From contig JANQOX010000014.1 in assembly GCA_028285625.1 (NCBI GenBank), positions 302,429-366,428 on the forward strand: DNA of 64,000 nt, given 5' to 3'. The position numbers and the translations under genes are program-made. Position 1 is the stretch's first letter. Each line of letters begins with the position of its first letter. Origin of the DNA: Myxococcota bacterium (GTDB lineage: Bacteria; Myxococcota_A; UBA9160; UBA6930). Below, in pieces: positions 38,320 through 47,057 of this stretch. A model generated the notes under the pieces. The model did not search any database. It was not told where the DNA came from and saw only the letters and a list, made by a program, of their open reading frames with translations.

Positions 38320-39183
38320 TCAGTCGCCGCGCAGCCGGCTTGGCGCGGTCGCGAGCCGCAGGCCCGGGCGCTCGAGCGGCTGTAGGCAGCCCTCGTACGT
38401 CCGGCCGCGCACGCTCGTGAAGCCGTACTCCGCGAGCGGGAGGTCGGCGATGGGCTTGCAGTGTGCGCTCGCCATGTGGAGCGTGATGACGCGGCGGTGG
38501 CCCGACGTGCGGTTGCCGCCCGTCCTGTGGAGCGTATGCGGAGAGAAGAGGACGCAGTCGCCGGGCGGCAGCTCGAGCGAGACGGCCCGGTCGTGGAACT
38601 CCGCGTTGCCCTCGATGCCCTCGGCGGCGAGCGCGCCGAAGTTGATGCCCTCGCGCACGGCGTGCTTCTGCGTCTCCAAGCGATGCGAGCCGGGGACGAC
38701 CGTGAGCGTGCCGTTCGCCTCGGCGACCGGGTCGAGCGGGATCCAGACGCCGATGCACTGGTCGTGCGGGGAGAATGGGAAGTAGAGCGCGTCCTGGTGG
38801 AAGGGATGCTCGGAGCCCGGCACGCCCGGCGGCTTGTAGATGAACATCAGCAGGAACGCGAGGATGTCGTCGCCGAGCAGGCTCGAGACGGCGTCGAGCA
38901 CCTTCGGAAAGCGCAGCGCCTCCGCAAAGAGCGGGTCGAAGCGGTCGGGGTTGATGATCTTCCAGACCGCGTGCTCGGGATCCTCCGGCAGCGGGAGCCG
39001 GCCCTTCGCGAACGCGATGTCCCTCACGACGCGGTTGCGCGCCTCCTCCGGCGCGTCGCCGAGGGAGATCGCGCGGGCGCGCTCGCGGTAGCGCTCGATC
39101 TCGTCGTCTTCGAGCACGCCGGGGACGACGACATAGCCCTGCTCGGCGTAGTGCGCGATCTGCTCCTGGCTGAGGCTACCCAT
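38320..39183 (-). CDS. Phytanoyl-CoA dioxygenase (PhyH) family protein
   Basis: HPFHQDALYFPFSPHDQCIGVWIPLDPVAEANGTLTVVPGSHR (HxD) and later H/R residues. Confidence 0.9.
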   Translation of the reverse strand: MGSLSQEQIAHYAEQGYVVVPGVLEDDEIERYRERARAISLGDAPEEARNRVVRDIAFAKGRLPLPEDPEHAVWKIINPDRFDPLFAEALRFPKVLDAVSSLLGDDILAFLLMFIYKPPGVPGSEHPFHQDALYFPFSPHDQCIGVWIPLDPVAEANGTLTVVPGSHRLETQKHAVREGINFGALAAEGIEGNAEFHDRAVSLELPPGDCVLFSPHTLHRTGGNRTSGHRRVITLHMASAHCKPIADLPLAEYGFTSVRGRTYEGCLQPLERPGLRLATAPSRLRGD

Positions 39184-39487
39184 CCCGGCTCCTTGGCGGC
39201 TCCTTAAACTAGGATCATAGTATCCGGACTCGGCCCACCGGTCGAGATCCCGACCCGCCGCGGCCCACCCGAGCCCATGGCGCGCCCGCCGGTGACCACT
39301 TCAGCGGCTGCATTCGGTCGCGCGTTCGACGAGAGGGGCGCCCGGCTAGCGGGCGCGGAAGAACTTGATGAGGACGGGGTTGCCCCGCAGCCGAGCCGAG
39401 TCGAAGACCTCGCCTCGATCATCCGGCGCGACTTCCTTCCATTTCATCTGCGCCTGGGCGCCGCCGCCGTCGTGTTCGCGACCGGAG

Positions 39488-40654
39488 TCAGACGGGTTCT
39501 TCCGTCGCGCCGACGTTCTGGAACCGCTCGTAGATCATGCGCACGCCGGGGGCCACCTTCGCCACCCATGCAACGAAGGCGGTGCCGACGAGCCAGCCCG
39601 GCAAGAACGCCCCGGCCGCGATCCATGCCGCCGCGAACAGGCCGATCCGGATGAACGCGTTCCGCTGTCGTCGGAGGACCGTATCCCCCTCGCCGGCGCG
39701 CTGGTCGAAGAACACCGGGCCGAGGAACCACCCGTTGGCCAACACCAGCAGGATGAACAGCGGAAAGGGGACCGCGGGCGTGTCCATCTCGGGGTTCTGG
39801 TCGGGCGGGGCGTCCGGGGCGCCGCTGGGCTCGAGACGAGCCACCTGGACACGGCTCCACACGTGGCCCGCGGTCGGACGCGAGATTGCGCCACCGACGT
39901 TCTTTCGAGTGGGCCGCGAACGCCAGCGATAGAGGACGCGCCCCGTCGGGTCGAGCACCAGCACCCCGGGCTGGAAGTAGCCCTTGGGATGGGCGACCCA
40001 ATCGGACGTCGGTCTCTCGGCCTCTCGGTGCCCGAATTCGTTCACGAAGAGCGACAGCCAACCCCGTTCGGCGCAGGCCGCCGAGATCTCGTGGTGGGGA
40101 TCGCCGATGTGCACCAGCCCGGTCTCCCAGTCCTCCTGCGCGTTCCGGGCGAGCGTCTGCGGCTCGCTGGTGATTGCATAGATCTCACCGCCCGCCTCTC
40201 GGATCGCCTGGGCCACTCCGTTCTTCGCATAGCCGCGCAACTCGCGGCGACAGGGAGGTCACCAGAATCCCCGATAGAACAGGAGCACGACGAACGCGTG
40301 CCGACCCATCACCTCGTCGACCCAGCCCGCGCGAGCGCCGACTGGCGGGTCCAACAGCGGGGCAGGGGAGGCCAGCGAATCGTTCGCGTCGACGAGATGT
40401 TCGACGGCATACCCCTCCCCGCGAGTCGCGACGACGAACCGCTCTCGCAAGCACACGTCATGGCCGTCGCGCTCGCCGCAGAGGATCAGTTGGAGCTGGT
40501 GCGGGCCAGGCCCCACGTCCGAGGAACCCGCTGCGACGGGATCCACGATCCCGGTGACCTTGAAGTCCGCGCCTTGCTCGGACGAGAACCAGGCCCGCGC
40601 GGCCTCCGAAGCCTCGGCGAGATGAATGGGAATCGACTCTTCGATCTGCGGCAT
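39488..40654 (-). CDS. Putative selenoprotein: peroxiredoxin-like (AhpC/TSA, UxxC) with N-terminal domain and C-terminal TM segments; Sec encoded by UGA at 40261-40259
   Basis: ORFs 40259-40654 and 39488-40240 are in one frame; joined they give ...HAFVVLLFYRGFW-U-PPCRRELRGYAKNGVAQAI..., matching Prx-like (F/Y)RGxWCPxCRxxL; SECIS-like stem-loop follows. Confidence 0.82.
40232..40248 (-). promoter_or_regulatory. Candidate bacterial SECIS stem-loop
   Basis: Minus strand GCCGCG-AGTTG-CGCGGC; apical loop begins 17 nt after UGA, G at second loop position. Confidence 0.65.
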
Positions 40655-40669
40655 GGATGAGCCTCGTTT

Positions 40670-41296
40670 CTACCTTCGCTCGACTCGTTGGGCGCCGAAG
40701 ACACGATCCAGCAGGAGCCCCACGCAGAGCAGCAGCAGAAAAGGGACCACGCGAATGCCGACGCCCCAGATTTGGGGGACCGAGGGCATCGTTTGGGTCC
40801 TGCCAAGCGCAGCCCACTTGTGCTCGATGCCGACCCGGGTCTCGAGGAAGATCTCCATGAAGTCGCGGCGGCTTCGGTAGCGAGCCAAAGCGACGCGATC
40901 CCAATCCGGGCGCTCGGAGTTTCCTTCGCCCGCGATCGTGAGAATCGGGTCGACCACGACTACTGGATGACACGCGCGCTTGAGAAGCTTGGGAACCACG
41001 TCTACCAGGTAGCGTTGCTCGACCTCCCTCGGAGACTGATCGACCTCTCGCCCGTCTTCGTACTTCGCCTGCTCCCGGTACATGTTCAGGTTCACCATCA
41101 CGAATTCTCTGCCGTCGTCGCTCGAGGCGAACTCCCGGAAGCGCTTCTCGACGTCAGGCCCGCCCACTTCCCTGGCGCGCGACGCGTAGTGCTCGACTTC
41201 GTCCGCGGAAAGAGGGCTGCCGTTTCCCCCGTACCAGACGTGAAAGACGGCGTAGACGAGGAAGATCACGACCCAACGAATGCGAGATGCGGTCAC
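40670..41296 (-). CDS. Hypothetical membrane protein (208 aa), two terminal TM segments
   Basis: IRWVVIFLVYAVFHVWY and VGIRVVPFLLLLCVGLLLDRVF; upstream of the selenoprotein, ATGA overlap with TetR gene. Confidence 0.75.
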   Translation of the reverse strand: MTASRIRWVVIFLVYAVFHVWYGGNGSPLSADEVEHYASRAREVGGPDVEKRFREFASSDDGREFVMVNLNMYREQAKYEDGREVDQSPREVEQRYLVDVVPKLLKRACHPVVVVDPILTIAGEGNSERPDWDRVALARYRSRRDFMEIFLETRVGIEHKWAALGRTQTMPSVPQIWGVGIRVVPFLLLLCVGLLLDRVFGAQRVERR

Positions 41297-42009
41297 TGTT
41301 CGTTTGCCCCTTCCGCGTCTTCGATGGCCTGCCGGCTCGCGAGGCGCACCAGGGCGGTTTCGAACTCTCTCCTCGCGGCTGCCGTGAGGAAGGGGAACAG
41401 GATCGCGAAGTGGTGCTGCAGGCCTCGCTCCTGGTCGGCCCAGGTCACGCGCGCCAAGCCATCGGTCTCACGCAGGTGATCCATCCAGTAGCGGCTGATG
41501 ACGAAGAGGGACCGAGCGAGTACACCGAGATCGACCTGGAGGTCTCTGCGGAACATCCCCTCCTTGCTCATACGCCGAAGGTGTTCTCGGAGGAGTTCCA
41601 GATCCGTGGCCATGTCGCGATCGGGTCCGCGAGCTCGAGTGCCATCGTGATATTGAGCGCGGTCTCGGAAGAGGAACCGGTTCTCCCAGGTCATGCTCAT
41701 TCCGAATCGCAGGATCTCGACGTAGTCGCTCGCGATCGCTCCAGTCAGGAGCTCCGTGCGGGCCTGGCGCAATCCCTGTCTTGCTCGCTTCTCCAGTTCT
41801 TCGGCCAGCTGTCGCTTCGTTGCGAAGTGGTAGGTGAGATTTCCGGTGGCAATGCCAACGCGGGCCGCGATCTCCGAGACGGGCGTCGCCGCGTAGCCGT
41901 TCTCGTTGAAGAGCTCTCGGCTGGCTTCGAGGATGCGCTCGCGCGTGGTCGAACGATCGGACAAGGCCGGGGCACCCCTGCGAACCGATGGGGGATCATC
42001 GATCGACAA
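41293..42009 (-). CDS. TetR/AcrR family transcriptional regulator
   Basis: TRERILEASRELFNENGYAATPVSEIAARVGIATGNLTYHFATKRQLAEEL; TTG start predicted. Confidence 0.9.
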   Translation of the reverse strand: MSIDDPPSVRRGAPALSDRSTTRERILEASRELFNENGYAATPVSEIAARVGIATGNLTYHFATKRQLAEELEKRARQGLRQARTELLTGAIASDYVEILRFGMSMTWENRFLFRDRAQYHDGTRARGPDRDMATDLELLREHLRRMSKEGMFRRDLQVDLGVLARSLFVISRYWMDHLRETDGLARVTWADQERGLQHHFAILFPFLTAAARREFETALVRLASRQAIEDAEGANEQ

Positions 42010-42010
42010 A

Positions 42011-42042
42011 ATAGGATGTAGGTCCTATCCGTAGGACACATC
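42011..42042. promoter_or_regulatory. Dyad-symmetric operator candidate upstream of TetR-membrane protein-selenoprotein operon
   Basis: ATAGGATGTAGGTCCTATCCGTAGGACACATC: GTCCTA-TCCG-TAGGAC core plus GATGT/ACATC flanks. Confidence 0.5.
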
Positions 42043-42129
42043 TCCTAGATTGCCAAGAGGAGCCCTGAGCCACTCGCTCTGCGCTCTTCGACAGGCCCGG
42101 CCTCCTTCGAGTTCTCGGAGTCGAAGCGC

Positions 42130-42687
42130 CTACCGGCCCGCGGTCTCGCGTAGCCGCCGCTCGAACTCCCGGTAGCGCTCCTCACCATGAGGCCGCTCGC
42201 CTTGCGCCCACCGCTCGATGCGCCTCCGGTCGACGGGATGCCGAGTTGCGACCTGGAGAGCTTGTTCGAGGCACTCCGTGTCCGCGTCGTGGAAGTACCA
42301 GGTGAGCCGGTCCATGACGCACTCGGTGGGGGCCAGCAGTCGCAGCGTCCCCATCCGCGTCTCGCGCTCGGCGAAGGTACGTATCGTTTCCTCTCCAATG
42401 GCGACCGGACCGGGCGGGAACTCGACCCAGTAGCGGCTCTTCGGATGCGTCCAGTGCCGCTGGGTCTTCTCGAAGCCGAGGGACTCCATGGCGGCATCGA
42501 CCCTTCGGGCGAGGCCCGTGGGAACGAAATCGAGATCGTACGAGACGTACTCCGCGTCGGAGTAGATCGATACGACCGCTCCGCCAGAGAGGACGACCGA
42601 GATGCCGTGTTCTTCGAGCGTCGTGCAGACGAGGGCCGCCAGGTCTTCGAGAGAGGTGCGCCCGTTGATTCGATGCTTCGCGCTCAA
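42130..42687 (-). CDS. Nucleotidyltransferase-fold protein (AbiEii/DUF6036-like), possible toxin
   Basis: VVLSGGAVVSIYSDAEYVSYDLDFVPTGLARRVDAAMESLGF (GG...D.D pattern); TTG start overlaps upstream TGA. Confidence 0.65.
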   Translation of the reverse strand: MSAKHRINGRTSLEDLAALVCTTLEEHGISVVLSGGAVVSIYSDAEYVSYDLDFVPTGLARRVDAAMESLGFEKTQRHWTHPKSRYWVEFPPGPVAIGEETIRTFAERETRMGTLRLLAPTECVMDRLTWYFHDADTECLEQALQVATRHPVDRRRIERWAQGERPHGEERYREFERRLRETAGR

Positions 42688-43055
42688 AGCGGCTTGCCCG
42701 CTCGACGCGGTCGCCGTCTCTCGGTGAAGTAGCGCTTGCGCTCGGAAGCCGGCAGTTGGTCGAGCGCCTTGCGGAGAAGGGCGCGCAGTTCGCGACGGAA
42801 CGGGTAGCGGGGGCTCCAGGTGTAGAGGCGGGTGCGGCCCTGGAGTGAGCTCACGAGAGCACCAGCCCGCTCGAATCGCTCCAGCTGCCGCTGCGCCATG
42901 TTGAGCGAGAGGTCGTCGAAGGTCCGCGCGATCGCGGTCGCGTAGCCTTCTTCGTACTGCTCGAGGTAGAGCAGGACCTTCTCGGCGCTGGCGTTTCCGA
43001 AGATGCCTTCGAGCATGCTGATCAACCCATTCGGAAGATCGGAAGAATAACCCAA
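42684..43055 (-). CDS. Winged-helix transcriptional regulator, putative antitoxin partner
   Basis: MLEGIFGNASAEKVLLYLEQYEEGYATAIARTFDDLSLNMAQRQLERFERAGALVSSLQGRTRLYTWSPRYPFRRELRALL. Confidence 0.75.
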   Translation of the reverse strand: MGYSSDLPNGLISMLEGIFGNASAEKVLLYLEQYEEGYATAIARTFDDLSLNMAQRQLERFERAGALVSSLQGRTRLYTWSPRYPFRRELRALLRKALDQLPASERKRYFTERRRPRRAGKPL

Positions 43056-43174
43056 TATCTAGGTTATATGACCTTGAAAATGGGTGATCGCGAAGTCGGT
43101 GCAAGAGGCACCGACTACGGGAGTAAGTCCCTGATTTCGTTGGGCCGCGCGCGGGCTCGATCCCCGCCGCCTCC
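43051..43174 (+). repeat. Repeat copy R2 ending in diverged ssrA 3'-end copy (att-like scar)
   Basis: Shares ATATGACCTTG, TGGGTGAT, GTAAGTCCCTGATTTC and CCCGCCGCCTCC with R1 (17368-17497); T-arm GCGGGCTCGATCCCCGC. Confidence 0.65.
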
Positions 43175-43453
43175 TTGGATCCGCGGCGGAGCCCATCGAC
43201 TTCCTCACGGAGCGCGTCCGGCCCTCCGCTCCCACCGGGGCTAGAGATCCCCATGGGCTGCGAGTAGGGTGCAACTCCGAGCTGGTAGAGTGGTGAACTA
43301 GCGACGATCCGGAGAAGCAGCATGACGCGAATCACGACGTTTCGAGCACCGCAGCCCGGCAGGGCCCGATGGATCACGAGCTCGGGGATGACCCGTGCCT
43401 GGACCGTGAAGCCGGTCGTCGCGGAACCGGGAAGGGCGCGCCCCGGAAAGCCC

Positions 43454-44275
43454 ATGCAGTCGAGAATCGCCGCGGTTGCTGCCGCCTGGGGCCTTGCGAC
43501 GGCCCTTGCGGTCTTGCCCGGCGCGGCCGCTTCGATGCCGGTGATGGTGAATAGCTTCTCCACGTTCTCCGACCTGGTCTCCGACAGCTCGCACGCGGTC
43601 CACAACGCGACCCTGCTCGGCAACGACCGCCCGACGACCCTCGGCCTGACCTACGATGGCGATGCGTATCGTCAGCTGTGGTTGGAGACCGATGGCAGCT
43701 TGAGGATGGGCAGCTTCTATACGTTCTCCGATCTCGTCAGCGGCTCTCAACACTCCGTGCACAACATGAGCCTGTTGGGAAACGATCGGCCGACCACGCT
43801 TGCGCTGACCTACGACGGTGGCTCGTACCGCCAGCTATGGCTGGAGACCGATGGCCGCGTGAAGATGAGCAGCTTCTCCACGTTCTCCAATCTCGTCAGC
43901 GGCGCCCAGCACTCCGTTCACAACCTGAGCCTGTTGGGCAACGATCGGCCCACGACGCTTGCTCTGACCCATGACGGTAGTTCGTACCGGCAGATGTGGT
44001 TGGAGACCGATGGTCGCGTGAAGATGAGCAGCTTCTCCACCATCTCGGACCTCATTTCGGGGAGCCAGCACTCGGTGCACAACATGTCGCTGCTCGGCAA
44101 TGATCGCCCCGGCACTCTGGGGCTGCTGCGCGACGACTCGTCCTACCGTCAGATGTGGACGACGCCTGCGGCCGTCCCGGAACCGGGTCTATCGACCTTG
44201 GCCCTGATCGGATCGATCATCATGGGCGGCTCGGCCACACGACCCCGTCGGGCCGACCGCCGCCGCAGGGGTTGA
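43454..44275 (+). CDS. PEP-CTERM protein with four 53-aa tandem repeats
   Basis: (F)STFSDLVS.S.H.VHN..LLGNDRPTTL.LTYDG..YRQLWLETDG x4; C-terminus VPEPGLSTLALIGSIIMGGSATRPRRADRRRRG. Confidence 0.85.
   Translation: MQSRIAAVAAAWGLATALAVLPGAAASMPVMVNSFSTFSDLVSDSSHAVHNATLLGNDRPTTLGLTYDGDAYRQLWLETDGSLRMGSFYTFSDLVSGSQHSVHNMSLLGNDRPTTLALTYDGGSYRQLWLETDGRVKMSSFSTFSNLVSGAQHSVHNLSLLGNDRPTTLALTHDGSSYRQMWLETDGRVKMSSFSTISDLISGSQHSVHNMSLLGNDRPGTLGLLRDDSSYRQMWTTPAAVPEPGLSTLALIGSIIMGGSATRPRRADRRRRG
43562..44170 (+). repeat. 159-bp coding tandem repeat
   Basis: Equivalent repeat positions at 43562, 43721, 43880 and 44039 (exact 159-bp spacing). Confidence 0.9.
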
Positions 44276-44328
44276 TTGCCGCAAGCTTCTGGCCGACCCC
44301 AGCCTGTCGCGGCGCAGCCCGACTTCTC

Positions 44329-46083
44329 GTGCATCGTCGCATCCGAATACTCGTTGGGGCCGTTTTCATCGCGCTGCTCTCCTGCGCGACACCGCGAATC
44401 GATGGGCCGGGTGCCGACCACGTCTTCGTCGACGGCGCCGTCTACACGCTGAATGACGAGCAGCCCTGGGCCAGCGCCGTCGTGGTCGACGATGGGCGGA
44501 TCACCTTCGTGGGCGACGACTCGGAGGCGCGCGGGTTCATCGGACGAGAGACCGCCGTGCACAAGCTCGGTGGCCACATGCTGCTCCCCGGTTTCATCGA
44601 TACCCACGCCCACCCGATCCTGGTGGCCGGGGCCGGGGACAGCCTTCGGATCGATCCCGAAGACGATGCCGACGCGATCCAGAAGGCGGTCGCCCGGTAT
44701 GCGCGCAAGCACCCGGATCTCGCCGTCATCCGGGGCTTCGGTTTCGGCGTGGCCCAGTTCGGCCCGGGCGGTCCGAGCAAGCACGTGCTCGACGAAGCGG
44801 TCCGCGATCGACCGGTGATCCTCGTCGACAACGGCGGACACAGCGCTTGGGGGAACAGCCGGACCTTCGAGATCCTGGGGATCGACCGGGAGACACCCGA
44901 CCCGATTCCGGGTTCGCACTACTACAAGCGCGACGCCGAAGGCGAGCCCACCGGCTGGATGCTCGAATCGCAGACCTTCATGCCGGCCATGGCGAAGCTC
45001 GGCAGTGCCACGGTCGAGAGCACGGTCTCGGGAGCGGCGCAGCCGTTTGCACTGTGGTCGGCGATGGGCGTGACGACCGTGTTCGATGCCGGGATGTCGG
45101 CCTTCGAGCCGACGGGCTTCGAGGCCATCGCGCAGCTCGACCGCGAGGGACGGCTGCCGTTCCGGCTCGTGACCTCCCACATGATCCAGCACCCCGACCA
45201 GGTGGACGCGGCCGTCGATCGCTTCCACGAGCTCCGCCAGCGCTACACGACCGACCGCGTTCAGGTCGGAAGTGTCAAGATCCACAACGACGGAACGCTC
45301 GAGGCGCGCACGGCTGCCGTGCTGGATCCGTGGGTCGGCGAGCCCGACAACCGTGGCGGGGTGCTGCTGGAGCGCGACGCGCTTCGAGCCTTCGTCACCC
45401 GCCTCGACGCCGCAGGCATCGACATGCACATCCACGTGATCGGAGACCGCGCGGTGCGCGATGCACTGGATGCCGTCGAGGCGGCGCGAGCGGCGAATGG
45501 AGAGACGGGCGTGCGGGTCACCTTGTGCCACGTCGAGCTGGTCGCCGACGACGACCTCCCGCGCTTTGCCCCGCTCGGCGTCATCGTGCAGACGACCCCG
45601 GTCTGGCACGCGCCACCCCCGCCGGAGTGGATGCCCTCCCTCGGCCCAGACCGCTTGGCGCGCCTCGAACGCTTCGCGCCGCTGGCTCGCGACGGTGTGC
45701 GCCTCACCTTCGGCAGTGATTTCCCCGCGTCGGGAACGATTCGTGGGATCTCACCCCTCCACAACATCGAGACGGGCATGACGCGTCAGCGCTTCGGAGA
45801 GCCCGAGGGCGAGATCCTCGGCGGGCCGCAGATGCGCCTCGACCTCGAAACCCTACTTCGCGGCTACACACGCGATGCCGCCTACCAACTCCGGCTGGAG
45901 CACGAAGTCGGTTCGATCGAAGTCGGCAAGCAGGCCGACCTCGTCGTGCTGGATGCCAACCTCTTCGACGTCCGCCCTCACGCGATCCACCGGGTGAAGG
46001 TCCGCCTGACCATGACGGCCGGAGAGATCGTCCACGAGCGCGGAATTCGCGACTGGTTCGTCGACTGGGCTCTCGGGCTGTAG
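44329..46083 (+). CDS. YtcJ-like amidohydrolase (lipoprotein)
   Basis: GTG start, ALLSCATPR lipobox-like; LPGFIDTHAHPILVAG; GIDMHIHVIGDRAVRDALDAVEAAR; LTFGSDFPASG. Confidence 0.9.
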   Translation: MHRRIRILVGAVFIALLSCATPRIDGPGADHVFVDGAVYTLNDEQPWASAVVVDDGRITFVGDDSEARGFIGRETAVHKLGGHMLLPGFIDTHAHPILVAGAGDSLRIDPEDDADAIQKAVARYARKHPDLAVIRGFGFGVAQFGPGGPSKHVLDEAVRDRPVILVDNGGHSAWGNSRTFEILGIDRETPDPIPGSHYYKRDAEGEPTGWMLESQTFMPAMAKLGSATVESTVSGAAQPFALWSAMGVTTVFDAGMSAFEPTGFEAIAQLDREGRLPFRLVTSHMIQHPDQVDAAVDRFHELRQRYTTDRVQVGSVKIHNDGTLEARTAAVLDPWVGEPDNRGGVLLERDALRAFVTRLDAAGIDMHIHVIGDRAVRDALDAVEAARAANGETGVRVTLCHVELVADDDLPRFAPLGVIVQTTPVWHAPPPPEWMPSLGPDRLARLERFAPLARDGVRLTFGSDFPASGTIRGISPLHNIETGMTRQRFGEPEGEILGGPQMRLDLETLLRGYTRDAAYQLRLEHEVGSIEVGKQADLVVLDANLFDVRPHAIHRVKVRLTMTAGEIVHERGIRDWFVDWALGL

Positions 46084-46093
46084 CGCCTCTGGC

Positions 46094-46801
46094 CTACGAC
46101 GCATGCGGAGGTCGTGGAAGATCTCCGCGGCGGGTGTGGAGGAGGCGGCGGCGCCCTGCCTGGGCGCCTAGTGCCGCCGCGAGCAGGAGCCCCGTTGCCG
46201 GCTCGGGAACGGAGTTGAGATGGATGTCGTCGAAGAAGTAGTTGTCACCGCCCCCGTCGCCGCGAAAGGTCAGCTGTGAGACGGGTGCGTCGAAGATGAA
46301 TCGGACGAACCGGACGTTGCCGGCGGTCGTGAGTGCCGACAGGTCGAGCTCTTCGTCGCCGTTCCCCTCGTCGTAGACGAGGCTGACGTCCCCAACGCTC
46401 TGCTGGAGATTGATGAGGAGCACGCCGAACCGAGAAACGGGCACGGAGAAGTCGAAGACTACGTTCGACGTCGAGTTCGTGAGGACGCCGTTCTCGAACT
46501 CGAAGTTGATGAACTGGAGTGTGCCGTTGCCCGTGATGCTGAGGTCGGTCGAGAGCGTCAGCGCAAGCGTCGTCCCGCCAAGGTTCTGCGGGACCGCGAA
46601 GCTCTCGAAGTCGATCACCTCGGATCCTGCGGGCTCCGAAGACAGGAAGTCGGCTTCGTCGAGGTAGATGGCGACCGAGATCGCCTGGGCAGTCGGCGAG
46701 TCGACCACGAGCACGAGTGCGAGCGCCCAGACCGAGACCAGGTAGCGGCGCAGATTCCAACCGAAAGCAGAAGGCACGACAGCATCCTCCTCAGGAGCCA
46801 C
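46094..46801 (-). CDS. PEP-CTERM sorting domain protein
   Basis: Signal-like N-terminus and VPEPATGLLLAAALGAQAGRRR near C-terminus (atypical extra C-tail). Confidence 0.8.
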   Translation of the reverse strand: MAPEEDAVVPSAFGWNLRRYLVSVWALALVLVVDSPTAQAISVAIYLDEADFLSSEPAGSEVIDFESFAVPQNLGGTTLALTLSTDLSITGNGTLQFINFEFENGVLTNSTSNVVFDFSVPVSRFGVLLINLQQSVGDVSLVYDEGNGDEELDLSALTTAGNVRFVRFIFDAPVSQLTFRGDGGGDNYFFDDIHLNSVPEPATGLLLAAALGAQAGRRRLLHTRRGDLPRPPHAS

Positions 46802-47040
46802 CAGCCTACACGACTTCGCTCGCCCGTTGGTGGTTTTTTCCCGCAGGCCAGAGGTCGTCGAAGGCGAAGTCGCTCCCGGTCACCTCGGTCGAGACGTTGA
46901 CGAGCTCGATGGTGGCGGAGACGGCGACGCCCGAGTCCCACTGGGCGGTGTACTGCTGCCAGACGCCCGCAGGGCCCGGCGCGTCTCCGGGGGCGGCTCC
47001 TCCCTTATTGGAGCGGGTTCGAATCTGGCCGCTGGCGCGG
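46801..47040 (-). pseudogene. Fragment of secreted DUF642/PEP-CTERM-like protein
   Basis: Frame reads GVWQQYTAQWDSGVAVSATIELVNVSTEVTGSDFAFDDLWPAG... then stop; no start or N-terminal domain found. Confidence 0.4.
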
Positions 47041-47057
47041 GCTCCGTGACAACGCAG

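Noticed and set aside
39365-39400. UAG at the Prx-like position of the downstream fragment as possible pyrrolysine
   Set aside because: No homology resumes after the UAG and another stop follows soon; decay is the simpler explanation.
13936-43174. Search for integrase, transposase or phage genes in the putative ssrA islands
   Set aside because: None recognised, so I report scars and a hypothesis rather than a mobile element feature.
43562-44170. 159-bp repeats considered as non-coding satellite
   Set aside because: Exact codon-phase conservation in an ORF with signal peptide and PEP-CTERM.
47010-47050. tRNA-like ggagcgggttcgaatctggccgct
   Set aside because: The T-stem does not pair properly (GGG versus CTGG) and no acceptor strand; too weak to call as a tRNA remnant.
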